This document shows, in pieces, positions 34,322 through 42,947 of a stretch of DNA of 64,000 bases. A program made the translations under genes and the position numbers. The notes under the pieces are model-generated. The model had not been told where the DNA came from. It saw only the letters and a list, made by a program, of their open reading frames with translations, and ran no database searches. The stretch is from assembly GCF_034929435.1 (NCBI RefSeq), contig NZ_JAYFUM010000008.1, positions 124,001 through 188,000 on the forward strand. The letters are read 5' to 3'. Numbering within the stretch: position 1 is the first letter of the stretch; every line of letters begins with the position of its first letter. The DNA is from Arcicella rigui. GTDB lineage: Bacteria; Bacteroidota; Bacteroidia; Cytophagales; Spirosomataceae.

Positions 34322-34798
34322 CTATAAAGTTTTGTTGATATTGATAGAATCTGTTTCTGCGTCTGTTCTGATTTCAGTATGGCGAATTCTGCCTCCAGAA
34401 GTAGCTGTTTGCTTGGCAAAAATTAACATGACTACTGTTAGGGTAAGTATCATATAAGAAAAAGTATTGGCATAAGACTTTTCTTTCCAATTTGACCATA
34501 AACCAAAAAGCGACATCAATCCAAGCAGATAAGAAAGTAAAGCAAAAGACTCAGCTTTTGCTTCATGTTCTTGTATAAATGGTTTTACATTTAGTAAGTT
34601 ACTTAGCGACTTTACTGCCATATCTCCCGTTAAAAAAGCAGGAATCGTATAAAAAGCCCCCAAAATAAATACTCCGTAAGCAATTCTTTTGATAATGGCA
34701 GAAGGGAGAATAATCCCTAATACCAAAATCAAAAAGCCTACAATAGGTGTAATAAGAGGCAAATGATTGAGTGCTAAATGATAATGAGCATTGTCCAT
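34322..34798 (-). CDS. Four-helix membrane protein, DUF2231-like
   Basis: 158 aa with four hydrophobic segments. The opening HYHLALNHLPLITPIVGFLILVLG contains HxxLNHLP, the motif I associate with DUF2231 membrane proteins (HP..v..P), and FLTGDMAVKSL and HEAKAES carry charged residues between helices. Function unknown. Between the CsbD and BON genes, with the same orientation. Confidence 0.7.
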   Translation of the reverse strand: MDNAHYHLALNHLPLITPIVGFLILVLGIILPSAIIKRIAYGVFILGAFYTIPAFLTGDMAVKSLSNLLNVKPFIQEHEAKAESFALLSYLLGLMSLFGLWSNWKEKSYANTFSYMILTLTVVMLIFAKQTATSGGRIRHTEIRTDAETDSININKTL

Positions 34799-34857
34799 TT
34801 ATCTTAAAATTTGTAAAATGAGTAGTCTCAATAGTCTTACTTTCTTAACCTCGAAAA

Positions 34858-35043
34858 TCAAAGAGCGTCAATAATACCATGCAACTCGTCTTTTGTTTTT
34901 CCAAGTTTCTTCTGAAGTCTTCCCATCATTTCCTCTTTTTTACCTTCGGCAAACAATAAATCGTCATCCGTTAATGAGGCAAATCTTGCTTTAAGTTTCC
35001 CTTTCTGCTCATTCCAGTTTCCTAATAATTCGGTAGTGTTCAT
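34858..35043 (-). CDS. CsbD-family stress protein
   Basis: 61 aa, hydrophilic: MNTTELLGNWNEQKGKLKAR, a middle with TDDDLLFAEGKKEEM, and GRLQKKLGKTKDELHGIIDAL, the CsbD sequence pattern of two helices with a conserved GNWNQxKGxxK start. CsbD proteins belong to the general-stress regulon in Bacillus and are widespread; their mechanism is unknown. Behind regulon promoter copy F, through a long leader. Confidence 0.93.
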   Translation of the reverse strand: MNTTELLGNWNEQKGKLKARFASLTDDDLLFAEGKKEEMMGRLQKKLGKTKDELHGIIDAL

Positions 35044-35279
35044 TTGATTAATGATTAATAGTGAATGGCATCAGGAAAAATATCCTAAGCCACATTGTTA
35101 ACTAAGTAAGAAATTTATTTGAAATGTTAGCCAAAGCATTGGCTAACATAAATAGATTTAGAGGTTTTATTCAGCAACAATTTATGATATATTTTTAATA
35201 ATGAATCGTTCAAAATTGAATTAGACTACAAGCCTCAGACAACATGACTATTGAAATAATTTGTCTCTTTAGAACAAAA
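35044..35279 (-). promoter_or_regulatory. CsbD leader with hairpin 35124-35149
   Basis: Between copy F's predicted start (about 35273) and the CsbD ATG lies a leader of about 230 nt. It contains an 11-bp perfect hairpin (ATGTTAGCCAA / TTGGCTAACAT, 4-nt loop). Possible regulatory structure; no leader peptide is convincing. Confidence 0.4.
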
Positions 35280-35348
35280 CAAAGGTATATAAAGCCCTAA
35301 GGCATTGTGTTATACAATTTTTGGAATCACTTACAAGATTCCCACATT
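35280..35348 (-). promoter_or_regulatory. Regulon promoter, copy F
   Basis: CAAAGGTA (35280; TACCTTTG on the minus strand, a perfect TAnnTTTG), TTATACAATT (35310), TTACAAGATT (35331) and CCCACATT (35341). Confidence 0.8.
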
Positions 35349-35413
35349 CTGAAAAATAGCCTTAAATAAGCAAGCCAACATAGGAATTTGTCCTTTTCGG
35401 AAAAGTACGGGCA

Positions 35414-35464
35414 TAAAAAAACCTCCTTGCCTTGGTAAAACTAATTTACCATAACAAAGAGGTT
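35414..35464 (-). terminator. Terminator after the 36.1 kb lipoprotein gene
   Basis: On the minus strand AACCTCTT pairs with AAGGAGGTT around an inner TGGTAAA/TTTACCA stem, followed by TTTTTT. Confidence 0.75.
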
Positions 35465-35485
35465 GAGTATCGAAGGAAACAATCC

Positions 35486-36073
35486 TTAGCTACGTGGCAT
35501 CATTCTATAAGTAACATTTACACTCTGAGTATCCTCATCGACTACTCCTGCATAAAAACCTGCAAAAACTACCGCCGTTGGAATATCAATTTTATCTAAA
35601 TCTTCAACGTTCCACTCAATTTTGCGGGCATCAATGGCTAAGTGTAAATCTAAATGGTTCTTATCTCTTTTGATAATGTCCCATGAAATTTCTTCGCCAT
35701 CTTCAAATTTCATTACCAGTTGTGTACTTTCGTTTTCTAATTCCCAAGTACCACGGTGTTTTTTGCCAGCACCATCTGTGTAAATTACTTTCTCATCGCT
35801 TGTTAGTTGAAAAGACTCTTTCGAGAAATCATGCAAATTGGCATCTATTCCTCTTTCATATAATACATTTTTACGAGCATCTGCCTGATAATTTACTACA
35901 TTAATTACCCAGTTTTTTGCTAATAAATGAACGATATCGGCATCGTTTTCCTGAGTAAAGACAGATTTGGGCTTCATTTCGGGAGAAAGGTTACTTTGTT
36001 GTTTCACCTTACAAGCGTAAACTACCGAACTAACTACTAAGATAGCAACGGTCAATTTAATCATTTTTTTCAT
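35486..36073 (-). CDS. Lipoprotein of unknown function
   Basis: 195 aa from ATG 36073 (a frame extension to 36142 adds an unlikely hydrophilic leader). AAGGAG stands just before 36073 and about 9 bp before the alternative ATG 36064. The lipoprotein signal ends VVYAC. Two or three strands follow: WVINVVNYQADA, YTDGAGKKHRGTWELENES, LVMKFEDGEEISWDI. It looks like a lipocalin-like or Bacteroidota-specific small beta-barrel lipoprotein; no family is certain. It lacks the tandem promoter element. Confidence 0.7.
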   Translation of the reverse strand: MKKMIKLTVAILVVSSVVYACKVKQQSNLSPEMKPKSVFTQENDADIVHLLAKNWVINVVNYQADARKNVLYERGIDANLHDFSKESFQLTSDEKVIYTDGAGKKHRGTWELENESTQLVMKFEDGEEISWDIIKRDKNHLDLHLAIDARKIEWNVEDLDKIDIPTAVVFAGFYAGVVDEDTQSVNVTYRMMPRS

Positions 36074-36611
36074 CTCCTTGATTTGGGATTTATGCAAACC
36101 TCTTTTGGTTTGACGTGAACAATAATTAACATTTGTCTTCAATAAAACGGACTTATGCTAACAGAAATAAACTAAAATACTCTTTTTAAATTATTAGATT
36201 TTTCTGTGGAAAAATGTTTCTGAGACTATTCAGAAAATTGAAATATTTTATACGTAAGTTGCTGAAAAACAGCAATTAAAGAAAGGATTATATTAATGTG
36301 AATTCAAAGAACGATTTGTACATTTCCACAGATACGATACAAAGATACTATATTTTTTAGGGAAAAAGCAAACCGTTTAATAAATTGAGGACTTACTCTT
36401 TACCAACTTTTTGATGCCCGAGTGTCGTTCAATCATTTTCAAACCTCTCTTTTTTTGTCTTCAAAAAGTGTTTAAAAGACGAAAAAATGAAAAGACTTAT
36501 TGTGTTTCTTGAAGGAAAAATAAAAATAGCGTAAAAAATTACGAACTTTGTAAAATAATCAAAATCTAAGGATTAGGTCTTGATGAAGCATAATCAATAA
36601 CAAATAATATA
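36074..36611. other. Spacer without a supported gene
   Basis: AT-rich, with a weak hairpin at about 36451-36487 (TTTTTGTCTT/AAAAGACGAAAAA). ACTTTG at 36545-36550 may be part of the rlmB promoter. No gene or repeat of note. Confidence 0.5.
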
Positions 36612-37403
36612 ATGACAACTGAAAAGCACTCGGACGGCCCTAAAAAACCCTTCAAATATTTCAACCAACCTAAACCTGAAAATAAAGACATCGTATTCGG
36701 CATTCAATCTGTATTAGAGACGCTTCGTTCGGGAAAAGAAATCGACAAATTATTGGTTCAGAGAGAGTTAGGAAGCCTTGAAGTATTAGAATTTGCCCGT
36801 TTGAAAGGTGTTCCTGTACAAAAAGTACCTACTGAAAAGTTGGATAGAATTACTCGTAAAAATCACCAAGGCGTTATTGCTTTTGTGTCGGCTATCAACT
36901 ACGCAAAACTGGAGAATGTTGTGGCAGATGTTTACGAAAAAGGAGAAGTACCTTTGATTTTAGTATTAGATAGAATCACCGATGTTCGTAACTTTGGAGC
37001 AATCGCTCGTACTGCTGAATGTACTGGCGTGCATGCCATAGTGATTCCTACAAAAGGTGCTGCACAAATCAATGCTGATGCCATGAAAACATCTTCGGGA
37101 GCATTGAATTTTTTACCTGTTTGTCGTGAAGAAAATTTATATCACACCGTGAAATTTTTACAAAATTCAGGTATTCAAGTAGTAGCTTGTTCTGAAAAAG
37201 TATCAAAAAATATTTATGATGTTGATTTAACAGTACCGACTGCCATTATCATGGGTTCGGAAGAAGACGGTATCTCAGATGATTTGATGCGTGCAGTAGA
37301 TGAACTGGCAACCATTCCATTAGTAGGCCGAGTAGGTTCATTGAACGTATCAGTGGCTACTGGCGTAATTCTTTATGAAGTAGTGAGAAAGCGATTGGCG
37401 TAG
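36612..37403 (+). CDS. rlmB: 23S rRNA (guanosine-2'-O-)-methyltransferase RlmB
   Basis: 263 aa SpoU/TrmH enzyme. An N-terminal substrate-binding domain (IVFGIQSVLETLRSGKEIDKLLVQ) is followed by the trefoil-knot catalytic domain with motif 1 DRITDVRNFGAIARTAEC, motif 2 AIIMGSEEDGI and motif 3 VGSLNVSVATGVILYEVVRKR. RlmB methylates the ribose of G2251 of 23S rRNA. Long-lived housekeeping gene; TrmH paralogues differ slightly, so the site is the likely one and not certain. Confidence 0.9.
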   Translation: MTTEKHSDGPKKPFKYFNQPKPENKDIVFGIQSVLETLRSGKEIDKLLVQRELGSLEVLEFARLKGVPVQKVPTEKLDRITRKNHQGVIAFVSAINYAKLENVVADVYEKGEVPLILVLDRITDVRNFGAIARTAECTGVHAIVIPTKGAAQINADAMKTSSGALNFLPVCREENLYHTVKFLQNSGIQVVACSEKVSKNIYDVDLTVPTAIIMGSEEDGISDDLMRAVDELATIPLVGRVGSLNVSVATGVILYEVVRKRLA

Positions 37404-37484
37404 TTAAATGATGAGTTTTGAATGCTGAATGATGAAATCATTTCAAAAGATGTCATCATACAATACCCTTAATTGATTTCCAAC

Positions 37485-37523
37485 AAAAAATCCCTTTTGG
37501 CTCATGACCAAAAGGGATTTTTT
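37485..37523. terminator. Bidirectional terminator after rlmB
   Basis: AAAAAATCCCTTTTGG (37485-37500) and its reverse complement (37508-37523), 7-nt loop, with a T-run. The 37404-37440 stretch has GATGA/GAATG words like other word-repeat loci. Confidence 0.9.
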
Positions 37524-37541
37524 TATTTAAAATTCATAAAA

Positions 37542-37610
37542 AAAGACAGAACTATAAGCTCTGTCCTTTATCATCTTACCTCTAAACCTATTTAACTATG
37601 AAAAATAACT
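37542..37610 (+). ncRNA. Leader-like RNA element, copy 1
   Basis: Hairpin AAAGACAGA ... TCTGTCCTTT (37542-37569), then TCTTACCTCTAAACC TATTTAACTATG with the ATG at 37598 and AAAAATAACTA. Identical over 37 bases to copy 2. Only a weak 48-codon frame follows, which I do not accept as a gene. Orphan leader. Confidence 0.6.
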
Positions 37611-37675
37611 ACACCCTAAACAAAATTTTGATTTTCAATGTAACAAAGCCATCAGTAAAACGAAGTTTTTTTCAA

Positions 37676-37746
37676 AAAGTGGCGTTTCCAAAAGAAACGC
37701 CCTTTCCCGTCTTACCTCTAAACCTATTTAACTATGAAAAATAACT
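37676..37746 (+). ncRNA. Leader-like RNA element, copy 2
   Basis: Hairpin AAAG-t-GGCGTTTC (37676-37688) / GAAACGCC-CTTT (37694-37705), then the shared core with ATG at 37734. The downstream frame is only MKNNYSL and a stop. Confidence 0.6.
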
Positions 37747-37809
37747 ATTCTCTTTAAAAATATTTTCTCTTCTCTCCTTTTCCGAAACGCCTCTGAGAAA
37801 TTCTTTCAA

Positions 37810-37873
37810 AAAGTGGCGTTTCCAAAGGAAACGCCCTTTCCATCTTACCTCTAAACCTATTTAACTATGAAAA
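37810..37873 (+). ncRNA. Leader-like RNA element, copy 3
   Basis: Hairpin AAAG-t-GGCGTTTCC/GGAAACGCC-CTTT, then TCTTACC core at 37843 and ATG at 37867; downstream frame MKIFSIYI then stop. Tandem spacings of copies 1-3 are 136 and 133 bp. Confidence 0.6.
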
Positions 37874-38310
37874 TTTTTAGTATTTATATTTAATATTACT
37901 ACGAATAGCAATAAGAAAAACTCATTTTAATTGACTGAATAAAACTTAAAATAATTAGTGATTTTTACTCAGTGATTTTCTACTAATCTCTTTGTATATA
38001 TACTACGTAAATAAGTAGGAAAAAGTTTATTTTTTTTGAAATATTTTTTTTCAAATCGTGGTTTTGTACAAACATAAACCTCTAACTTTGACAATGCAAA
38101 GTTGTGCAATATTTTACAAATATACAAATGTTTGTTTTCAAAAAATTTCAAATAAATAGTAGTAACTACCTAAAAATCAGTAAAAAATAAATACTTATGT
38201 TATGCCAACATTATAAAATCAAAATATTATTCTGCATGCAGAGTAAAAAGTTTGCAAATATTTTGTTATTATTTTTTTCAAAAAAATCGAAATTTATTAG
38301 AATAATACAA
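37874..38310. other. AT-rich spacer
   Basis: Contains a 7-bp hairpin AACTTTG/CAAAGTT at 38084-38103 and, on the minus strand, a 60-codon frame (37969-38151) of Lys/Tyr-rich sequence that I do not accept as a gene. No other structure. Confidence 0.5.
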
Positions 38311-38871
38311 TTACTGGTTATAAGCATTCATTGTCTTGTCTAAACCTTGTAAACAAAAGCTAATTGAGATGTCGGCAGCACGTTGTAAATGCTCAGGTAA
38401 TTCGTCTAATTGTTTAGGCTCAAATTGCCCCAAAACGTACTCTGCTTGTCTGCCTTTGCTGAAATCATCGCCAACGCCAAAACGTAAACGAGCATATTGT
38501 GGCGAACCTAAAACTTCTTCAATATTTCTAAGTCCATTGTGTCCACCATGCGAACCTTTAGGTTTGGTTCTGAGTTTTCCAAAAGGCAAGGCTATATCAT
38601 CAGTAATGATTAATACGTTATCTTTCTCGATTTTCAATTCTTTCATCCAATAGTTTACCGCCTTACCGCTCAGGTTCATATAAGTAGTGGGCTTTATTAA
38701 ATGAATTTGCTTTCCCTTGTGTTTGATTTCTGTATGATAAGCAAGACGTTCCATCGTAAATTTTACTTCAAAACTACTCGCCAGACGGTCAACAACCATA
38801 AATCCAACATTATGACGAGTAAGAAGATATTCTGGGCCAATATTACCCAAACCGACAATCAAATATTTCAT
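38311..38871 (-). CDS. pth: Peptidyl-tRNA hydrolase
   Basis: 186 aa, standard length. Asn10 and His20 in GLGNIGPEYLLTRHN, Asn in TYMNLSG, Asp in ITDDIALPFG and the KPKGSHGGHNGLR loop are intact. It cleaves peptidyl-tRNA released from stalled ribosomes. Divergent from the OmpA gene. Confidence 0.96.
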   Translation of the reverse strand: MKYLIVGLGNIGPEYLLTRHNVGFMVVDRLASSFEVKFTMERLAYHTEIKHKGKQIHLIKPTTYMNLSGKAVNYWMKELKIEKDNVLIITDDIALPFGKLRTKPKGSHGGHNGLRNIEEVLGSPQYARLRFGVGDDFSKGRQAEYVLGQFEPKQLDELPEHLQRAADISISFCLQGLDKTMNAYNQ

Positions 38872-38942
38872 TTGTGATAATTATGTTTTTTACAAAATAG
38901 GTTACTCCTATTTTTTTTCATCAATGAGTCATCAAAATTAAG

Positions 38943-38950
38943 TAATTTTG
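38943..38950 (+). promoter_or_regulatory. -7 element of the OmpA-family gene
   Basis: TAATTTTG matches TAnnTTTG and puts transcription at about 38957, which supports ATG 38969 over the upstream TTG 38948. No good TTTG is found at -33. Confidence 0.55.
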
Positions 38951-38968
38951 TATAGTATTTATCCTTAC

Positions 38969-41900
38969 ATGAAAAACAAAAAACTCATCAGAAGCTTCGC
39001 AATTTTACTTTTTTTATCATTTACGATGATAAAAGAACTTTCTTTTTCTCAAAATATCAAAGCACTGCCAGCTCCCATCAATACACTAAAATTTACAGAA
39101 CTATCGCCTTCTATTAGTGCTGACGGCAAAATACTTGTTTTTGAATCGAACAGACAAGGCGAATGGAAGCTATTTGAATCAAGAAAAAATGGAAATACTT
39201 GGTCTTTACCAGTTGCCATTAGTAAAATCGGTACCAATAATTTTGAAAAAGCTCCTTTTGGTGCTCCTTGCCTTAGCTACGACGGCAATACTATTTTCTT
39301 TTCGGGCAATGGAAAAGATTCGGGAGGACATGAAGACATTTATTTTTCTGTTCGAGACAGTACGGGCTGGTCTGCACCAAAAAATATCGGTGGAGCTATC
39401 AATACAATTGATGAAGAAAGTTTCCCTTCACTCTCTGCCGATGGACAAAGCTTGTACTTTGCCCGTGCCAAGTATCCGACAAGTACAAAAGCAGAACAGC
39501 GTTGTTATAAAATAATGGTTGCCAAACGCAAAGCTGATGGTACTTGGGAAAAAGCAGTTGAACTTCCTTCAAATATTAATGCAGGCTGCGAGCAAGCTCC
39601 AAGAATTATGCTCGATGGCAGTACACTCATTTTTTCATCTATCCGAAAAGGCGGTAAAGGCGGTTTTGATTTATACAAAACGCAATTACAAAATGATGGT
39701 ACTTGGTCGAACCCTGTGGCTTTGGACAATTTGAACACGCCCAAATCAGAGCAAATGATTGCCAGTCCTGCTTGTGGCGATTTTAGTTATTTCGCCAAAG
39801 AAGGAGATATTTATGTAGCACCGCTCATCAGCGACCCACTTGTTTTATTTGAACTAAGCGTAAAAGATTCACTTACAAAAAAAGCAATCAATACGCCCGT
39901 TTCTATTTTTGAAACATCAGCTTCACAGCAACTTCTGACAATCCTTAGTAGCAGCGAATCAAACGGAAAATACTTGGCATATCTAAGTGCAAGAGGAAAA
40001 TTCTTGATTGAAATCAACGAAAAAGACTATACACTTACGAAACAAATCATTGATTTGTCTTCAAAAAAAGACTGTGAAAAAATTGTCGTTGACATGCTTC
40101 TTAGTAAAAAACCAGCCCCTAAAAATACGCTGACACAAGAAGTAATTGTAACAGCCCCCGCTCCTATCAAAAATCCGACTAACAATACAACAAGTAATAA
40201 TACTGCTACAAAAGACAGCAAGGTGATGACCTTGAACTTCACAGCGTTCAATAAAGTGACCAACGAACAAATGAGTGCAGAGTTTATTGTTACTTCTGAA
40301 AACACGGGTGAAGTTTATAAAGGAAGAACTCAGCAAGCCAATGATTTTTTCTCGATTCCACTTACAAGAAAAGATATATTGAAAGTACAAGTAAAAGCCG
40401 AAGGTTATGCTGATGGAAATTCTACGATTGAAATCAAAGATTTGAATAAAGGACATCACGATTATGCCATTCCGATGGTGGTTGACCGCTATCCTCTTAC
40501 GATAAAAGTAATTGATGCTGAAACCAAAGACGCTATCAAAGATGCTACTATCAAAATTGTAGATTTAGATGCTTCGGAAGTAAAAAACGCCACCGCCCGA
40601 CCACAAAGTAATGATTACGTGGCAAATTTGAAGATTTCGAGTAGATATGAATTTATTCTCAATGCCGAAGACTACATTGAATTGAAAGAAAAAGTAGAAA
40701 AAGCTCCAGCAGGCAATTCTATCAATTTTATGTTGTACAAAAATAGTATTCCTATCACTTTTGAAGTAATTGACAATGAAACAGAAAAACCTGTAAAAGC
40801 ATTTATCGACATCAAATTAGAGAAATTACGAAGAAATATTTTGTTTAAAAACGAAACAAAAGCACGTGTAAGAGTTACTACACAAGAAGTATTTACCGTA
40901 GAAACGTCTGCATTGAAGTACGTTACCAAACACAGTACTTTTAATATGCCTGATTTTGATGCTACCAAAAAGTATGAATACACCATTCATATCGAAAAGG
41001 CAATGACTTTGCTGACGATTAAACCTAAAAATAGAATCACGAAAGAGGCGGTTGTACCTGATAAAATTATAGTTACTAATCTTTCAAATATCAATAATAA
41101 AGCAAAAATTGACCATTTGAGCAATGGCGATGCTTTGCTGAGTTTGAATCCAGAAGATAAATATCATTTAGAAATCAGGGCGAACGGTTATGATGTTTTT
41201 GAACAAGATTTATCAAAAATCAATCAAGCAGAATTAGAATGTTTACTGATTCCGATTCAAAAGCAAAAAGGCATTTATTTAACAGCCATTGATTCTACCA
41301 GCGGAAAACCTTTGGAAGCTACCTTTTTGCTAAGTACAACGAAAACCAAAAAGAATTATACCGTAAGCACGAACAGTCGTTTGCCTGAAAGCTTTTTGGC
41401 TTTAGAAAACAAAGATGAATATGAAGTAGAAATTACCGCCAAAGATTATCATGTTAAGAAAGTGACTTTCAAATATACACCTACCAAAAATCCCATGCTT
41501 TATACGATGATGTTGGTAAAAATTCCAACACAAGTAACCAAAAAAGAAAGTCCAAGTAATGTTACCCCACCGCCAACAACTGCTCCTAAAGTACAAAAGA
41601 GTATTGATGGCTCGAATGTTCAGAACTTATCGACTATCGAAAAAGGACAATCTGTGGTTTTAGACAAAGTATATTTTGAACAGAGTAGTTTTATTTTGCA
41701 AAAAGAGTCATACGCAGAATTAGATAAATTAGTAGGCTTGTTGCAAAAAGACACACAAATAAAGATAGAAATTGGTGGGCATACCGATAATATTGGCGAT
41801 TCAAGGCTCAACTTAGCTTTGTCTGAAAACCGAGCAAGAGTCATTTACAATTATTTAGTGAGTAAAGGCATTGCCGAATCACGCTTATTTTTCAAAGGTT

Positions 41901-41983
41901 ATGGAAGTACAAAACCAGTTGCTCCGAACGATACCGAAGAAAATAAAAAGAAAAACAGACGAGTTGAGCTAACGATTCAATAA
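38969..41983 (+). CDS. OmpA-family protein with PD40 and carboxypeptidase-like repeats
   Basis: 1004 aa from ATG 38969. Signal peptide, then PD40/WD40-like repeats (residues about 50-300: SADGKILVFESNRQG, SYDGNTIFFSGNG, SADGQSLYFAR, LDGSTLIFSS), a Pro-rich linker (about 390-420), a long series of beta-sandwich repeats of the PEGA/carboxypeptidase type (about 425-880), and a C-terminal OmpA peptidoglycan-binding domain (GGHTDNIGDSRLNLALSENRA, then VELTIQ). This layout ties the outer membrane to the cell wall and is common in gliding Bacteroidota. NIPSNAP follows after 28 bp. Confidence 0.93.
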   Translation: MKNKKLIRSFAILLFLSFTMIKELSFSQNIKALPAPINTLKFTELSPSISADGKILVFESNRQGEWKLFESRKNGNTWSLPVAISKIGTNNFEKAPFGAPCLSYDGNTIFFSGNGKDSGGHEDIYFSVRDSTGWSAPKNIGGAINTIDEESFPSLSADGQSLYFARAKYPTSTKAEQRCYKIMVAKRKADGTWEKAVELPSNINAGCEQAPRIMLDGSTLIFSSIRKGGKGGFDLYKTQLQNDGTWSNPVALDNLNTPKSEQMIASPACGDFSYFAKEGDIYVAPLISDPLVLFELSVKDSLTKKAINTPVSIFETSASQQLLTILSSSESNGKYLAYLSARGKFLIEINEKDYTLTKQIIDLSSKKDCEKIVVDMLLSKKPAPKNTLTQEVIVTAPAPIKNPTNNTTSNNTATKDSKVMTLNFTAFNKVTNEQMSAEFIVTSENTGEVYKGRTQQANDFFSIPLTRKDILKVQVKAEGYADGNSTIEIKDLNKGHHDYAIPMVVDRYPLTIKVIDAETKDAIKDATIKIVDLDASEVKNATARPQSNDYVANLKISSRYEFILNAEDYIELKEKVEKAPAGNSINFMLYKNSIPITFEVIDNETEKPVKAFIDIKLEKLRRNILFKNETKARVRVTTQEVFTVETSALKYVTKHSTFNMPDFDATKKYEYTIHIEKAMTLLTIKPKNRITKEAVVPDKIIVTNLSNINNKAKIDHLSNGDALLSLNPEDKYHLEIRANGYDVFEQDLSKINQAELECLLIPIQKQKGIYLTAIDSTSGKPLEATFLLSTTKTKKNYTVSTNSRLPESFLALENKDEYEVEITAKDYHVKKVTFKYTPTKNPMLYTMMLVKIPTQVTKKESPSNVTPPPTTAPKVQKSIDGSNVQNLSTIEKGQSVVLDKVYFEQSSFILQKESYAELDKLVGLLQKDTQIKIEIGGHTDNIGDSRLNLALSENRARVIYNYLVSKGIAESRLFFKGYGSTKPVAPNDTEENKKKNRRVELTIQ

Positions 41984-42011
41984 TTTTTTAACAAGATTCA
42001 AAACAAAAACC

Positions 42012-42773
42012 ATGAAAAAACAACTCTTTGTTTTCATTCTTAGCTTATTGGTAAGCTTTGGTATCAACGCCGCAAAAAAGGACGACCCCAATGCACGCAT
42101 TTATGAATTACGAGTGTATTATGCCAGCGAAGGTAAATTTGACGTACTGATGAACCGCTTCAAAGAACATACACTTCATTTCTTCAAAAAACACAAAATG
42201 CGTTTAGAAGGCTTTTGGTTGCCTTTAGACAACAAAGACAATAAAATGGTCTATGTACTTTCGTACCCCTCTCGTGAAGCTCGTGAAAAATCTTGGAAAG
42301 AATTTTCAGAAGATAAAGGTTGGGTGAAAGTAGTAAAAGAAACTACGGCAAATGGCGAGATTGTAGCCAAAGTAGAAAGTACATTCTTGAAAACAACCGA
42401 CTTTTCGCCCAATAACCTAAAATCTGTTGGCGATAGAGTTTTTGAATTAAGAACTTATATTACTACGCCAAATAATCTTTCTAACTTGTTGGATCGTTTC
42501 AGAAATCATACTTTGAAATTATTTGAAAGACATGGTATGACTAACATTATTTACTGGACTCCAACTGACAAAGAACAAGGTGCAGAAAATACTTTGATTT
42601 ATTTTCTAACGCACAAATCAAAAGAAGCAGGTTTGGCTTCATTCAAATCTTTCGGTGCTGACCCAGAATGGCAAGCAGTAAGAAAGGCTTCTGAAGAAAA
42701 AGCTGGAAGTTCACTTACAATAAAAGTGACTTCTGAATATATGTCACCAGTGGATTTTTCTCCTTTGAAGTAA
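42012..42773 (+). CDS. NIPSNAP-family protein
   Basis: 253 aa with a signal peptide (MKKQLFVFILSLLVSFGINA). Two NIPSNAP repeats: RIYELRVYYASEGKFDVLMN ... FWLP and RVFELRTYITTPNNLSNLL ... YWTP. Family members are dimeric alpha-beta barrels of unknown enzymology. Shortly after the OmpA gene and probably in its transcript. Confidence 0.9.
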   Translation: MKKQLFVFILSLLVSFGINAAKKDDPNARIYELRVYYASEGKFDVLMNRFKEHTLHFFKKHKMRLEGFWLPLDNKDNKMVYVLSYPSREAREKSWKEFSEDKGWVKVVKETTANGEIVAKVESTFLKTTDFSPNNLKSVGDRVFELRTYITTPNNLSNLLDRFRNHTLKLFERHGMTNIIYWTPTDKEQGAENTLIYFLTHKSKEAGLASFKSFGADPEWQAVRKASEEKAGSSLTIKVTSEYMSPVDFSPLK

Positions 42774-42947
42774 GTTAGCTGTGAGCTTTCAGCAATTAGT
42801 CGTCAGATTATTATAAACACAAATTGTTTACCAACAATCTGATTAATAGAGCCAAACACTAAAAATATGTTTACTTCAACGCTGAAATCTGAAAGCCGAT
42901 ATCTGACTGCTTGATAATATTGCAATCATTTTTATAACAACAGTAAA
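42774..42947. repeat. Spacer with two-armed word repeat
   Basis: GCTGTGAGCTTTCAGC (42778-42793) and inverted CTGAAATCTGAAAGCC (42885-42900) are again two arms of iterated words (AGC/TCAG). Confidence 0.45.

Noticed and set aside
37598..37744. 48-codon frame starting at leader copy 1.
   Set aside because: It runs through hairpin 2 and the core of copy 2; copies 2 and 3 give only 7-8 codons, so the frame is not conserved.
37969..38151. Minus-strand 60-codon frame (Lys/Tyr-rich).
   Set aside because: Composition follows the AT-rich background, no family, no clear promoter.
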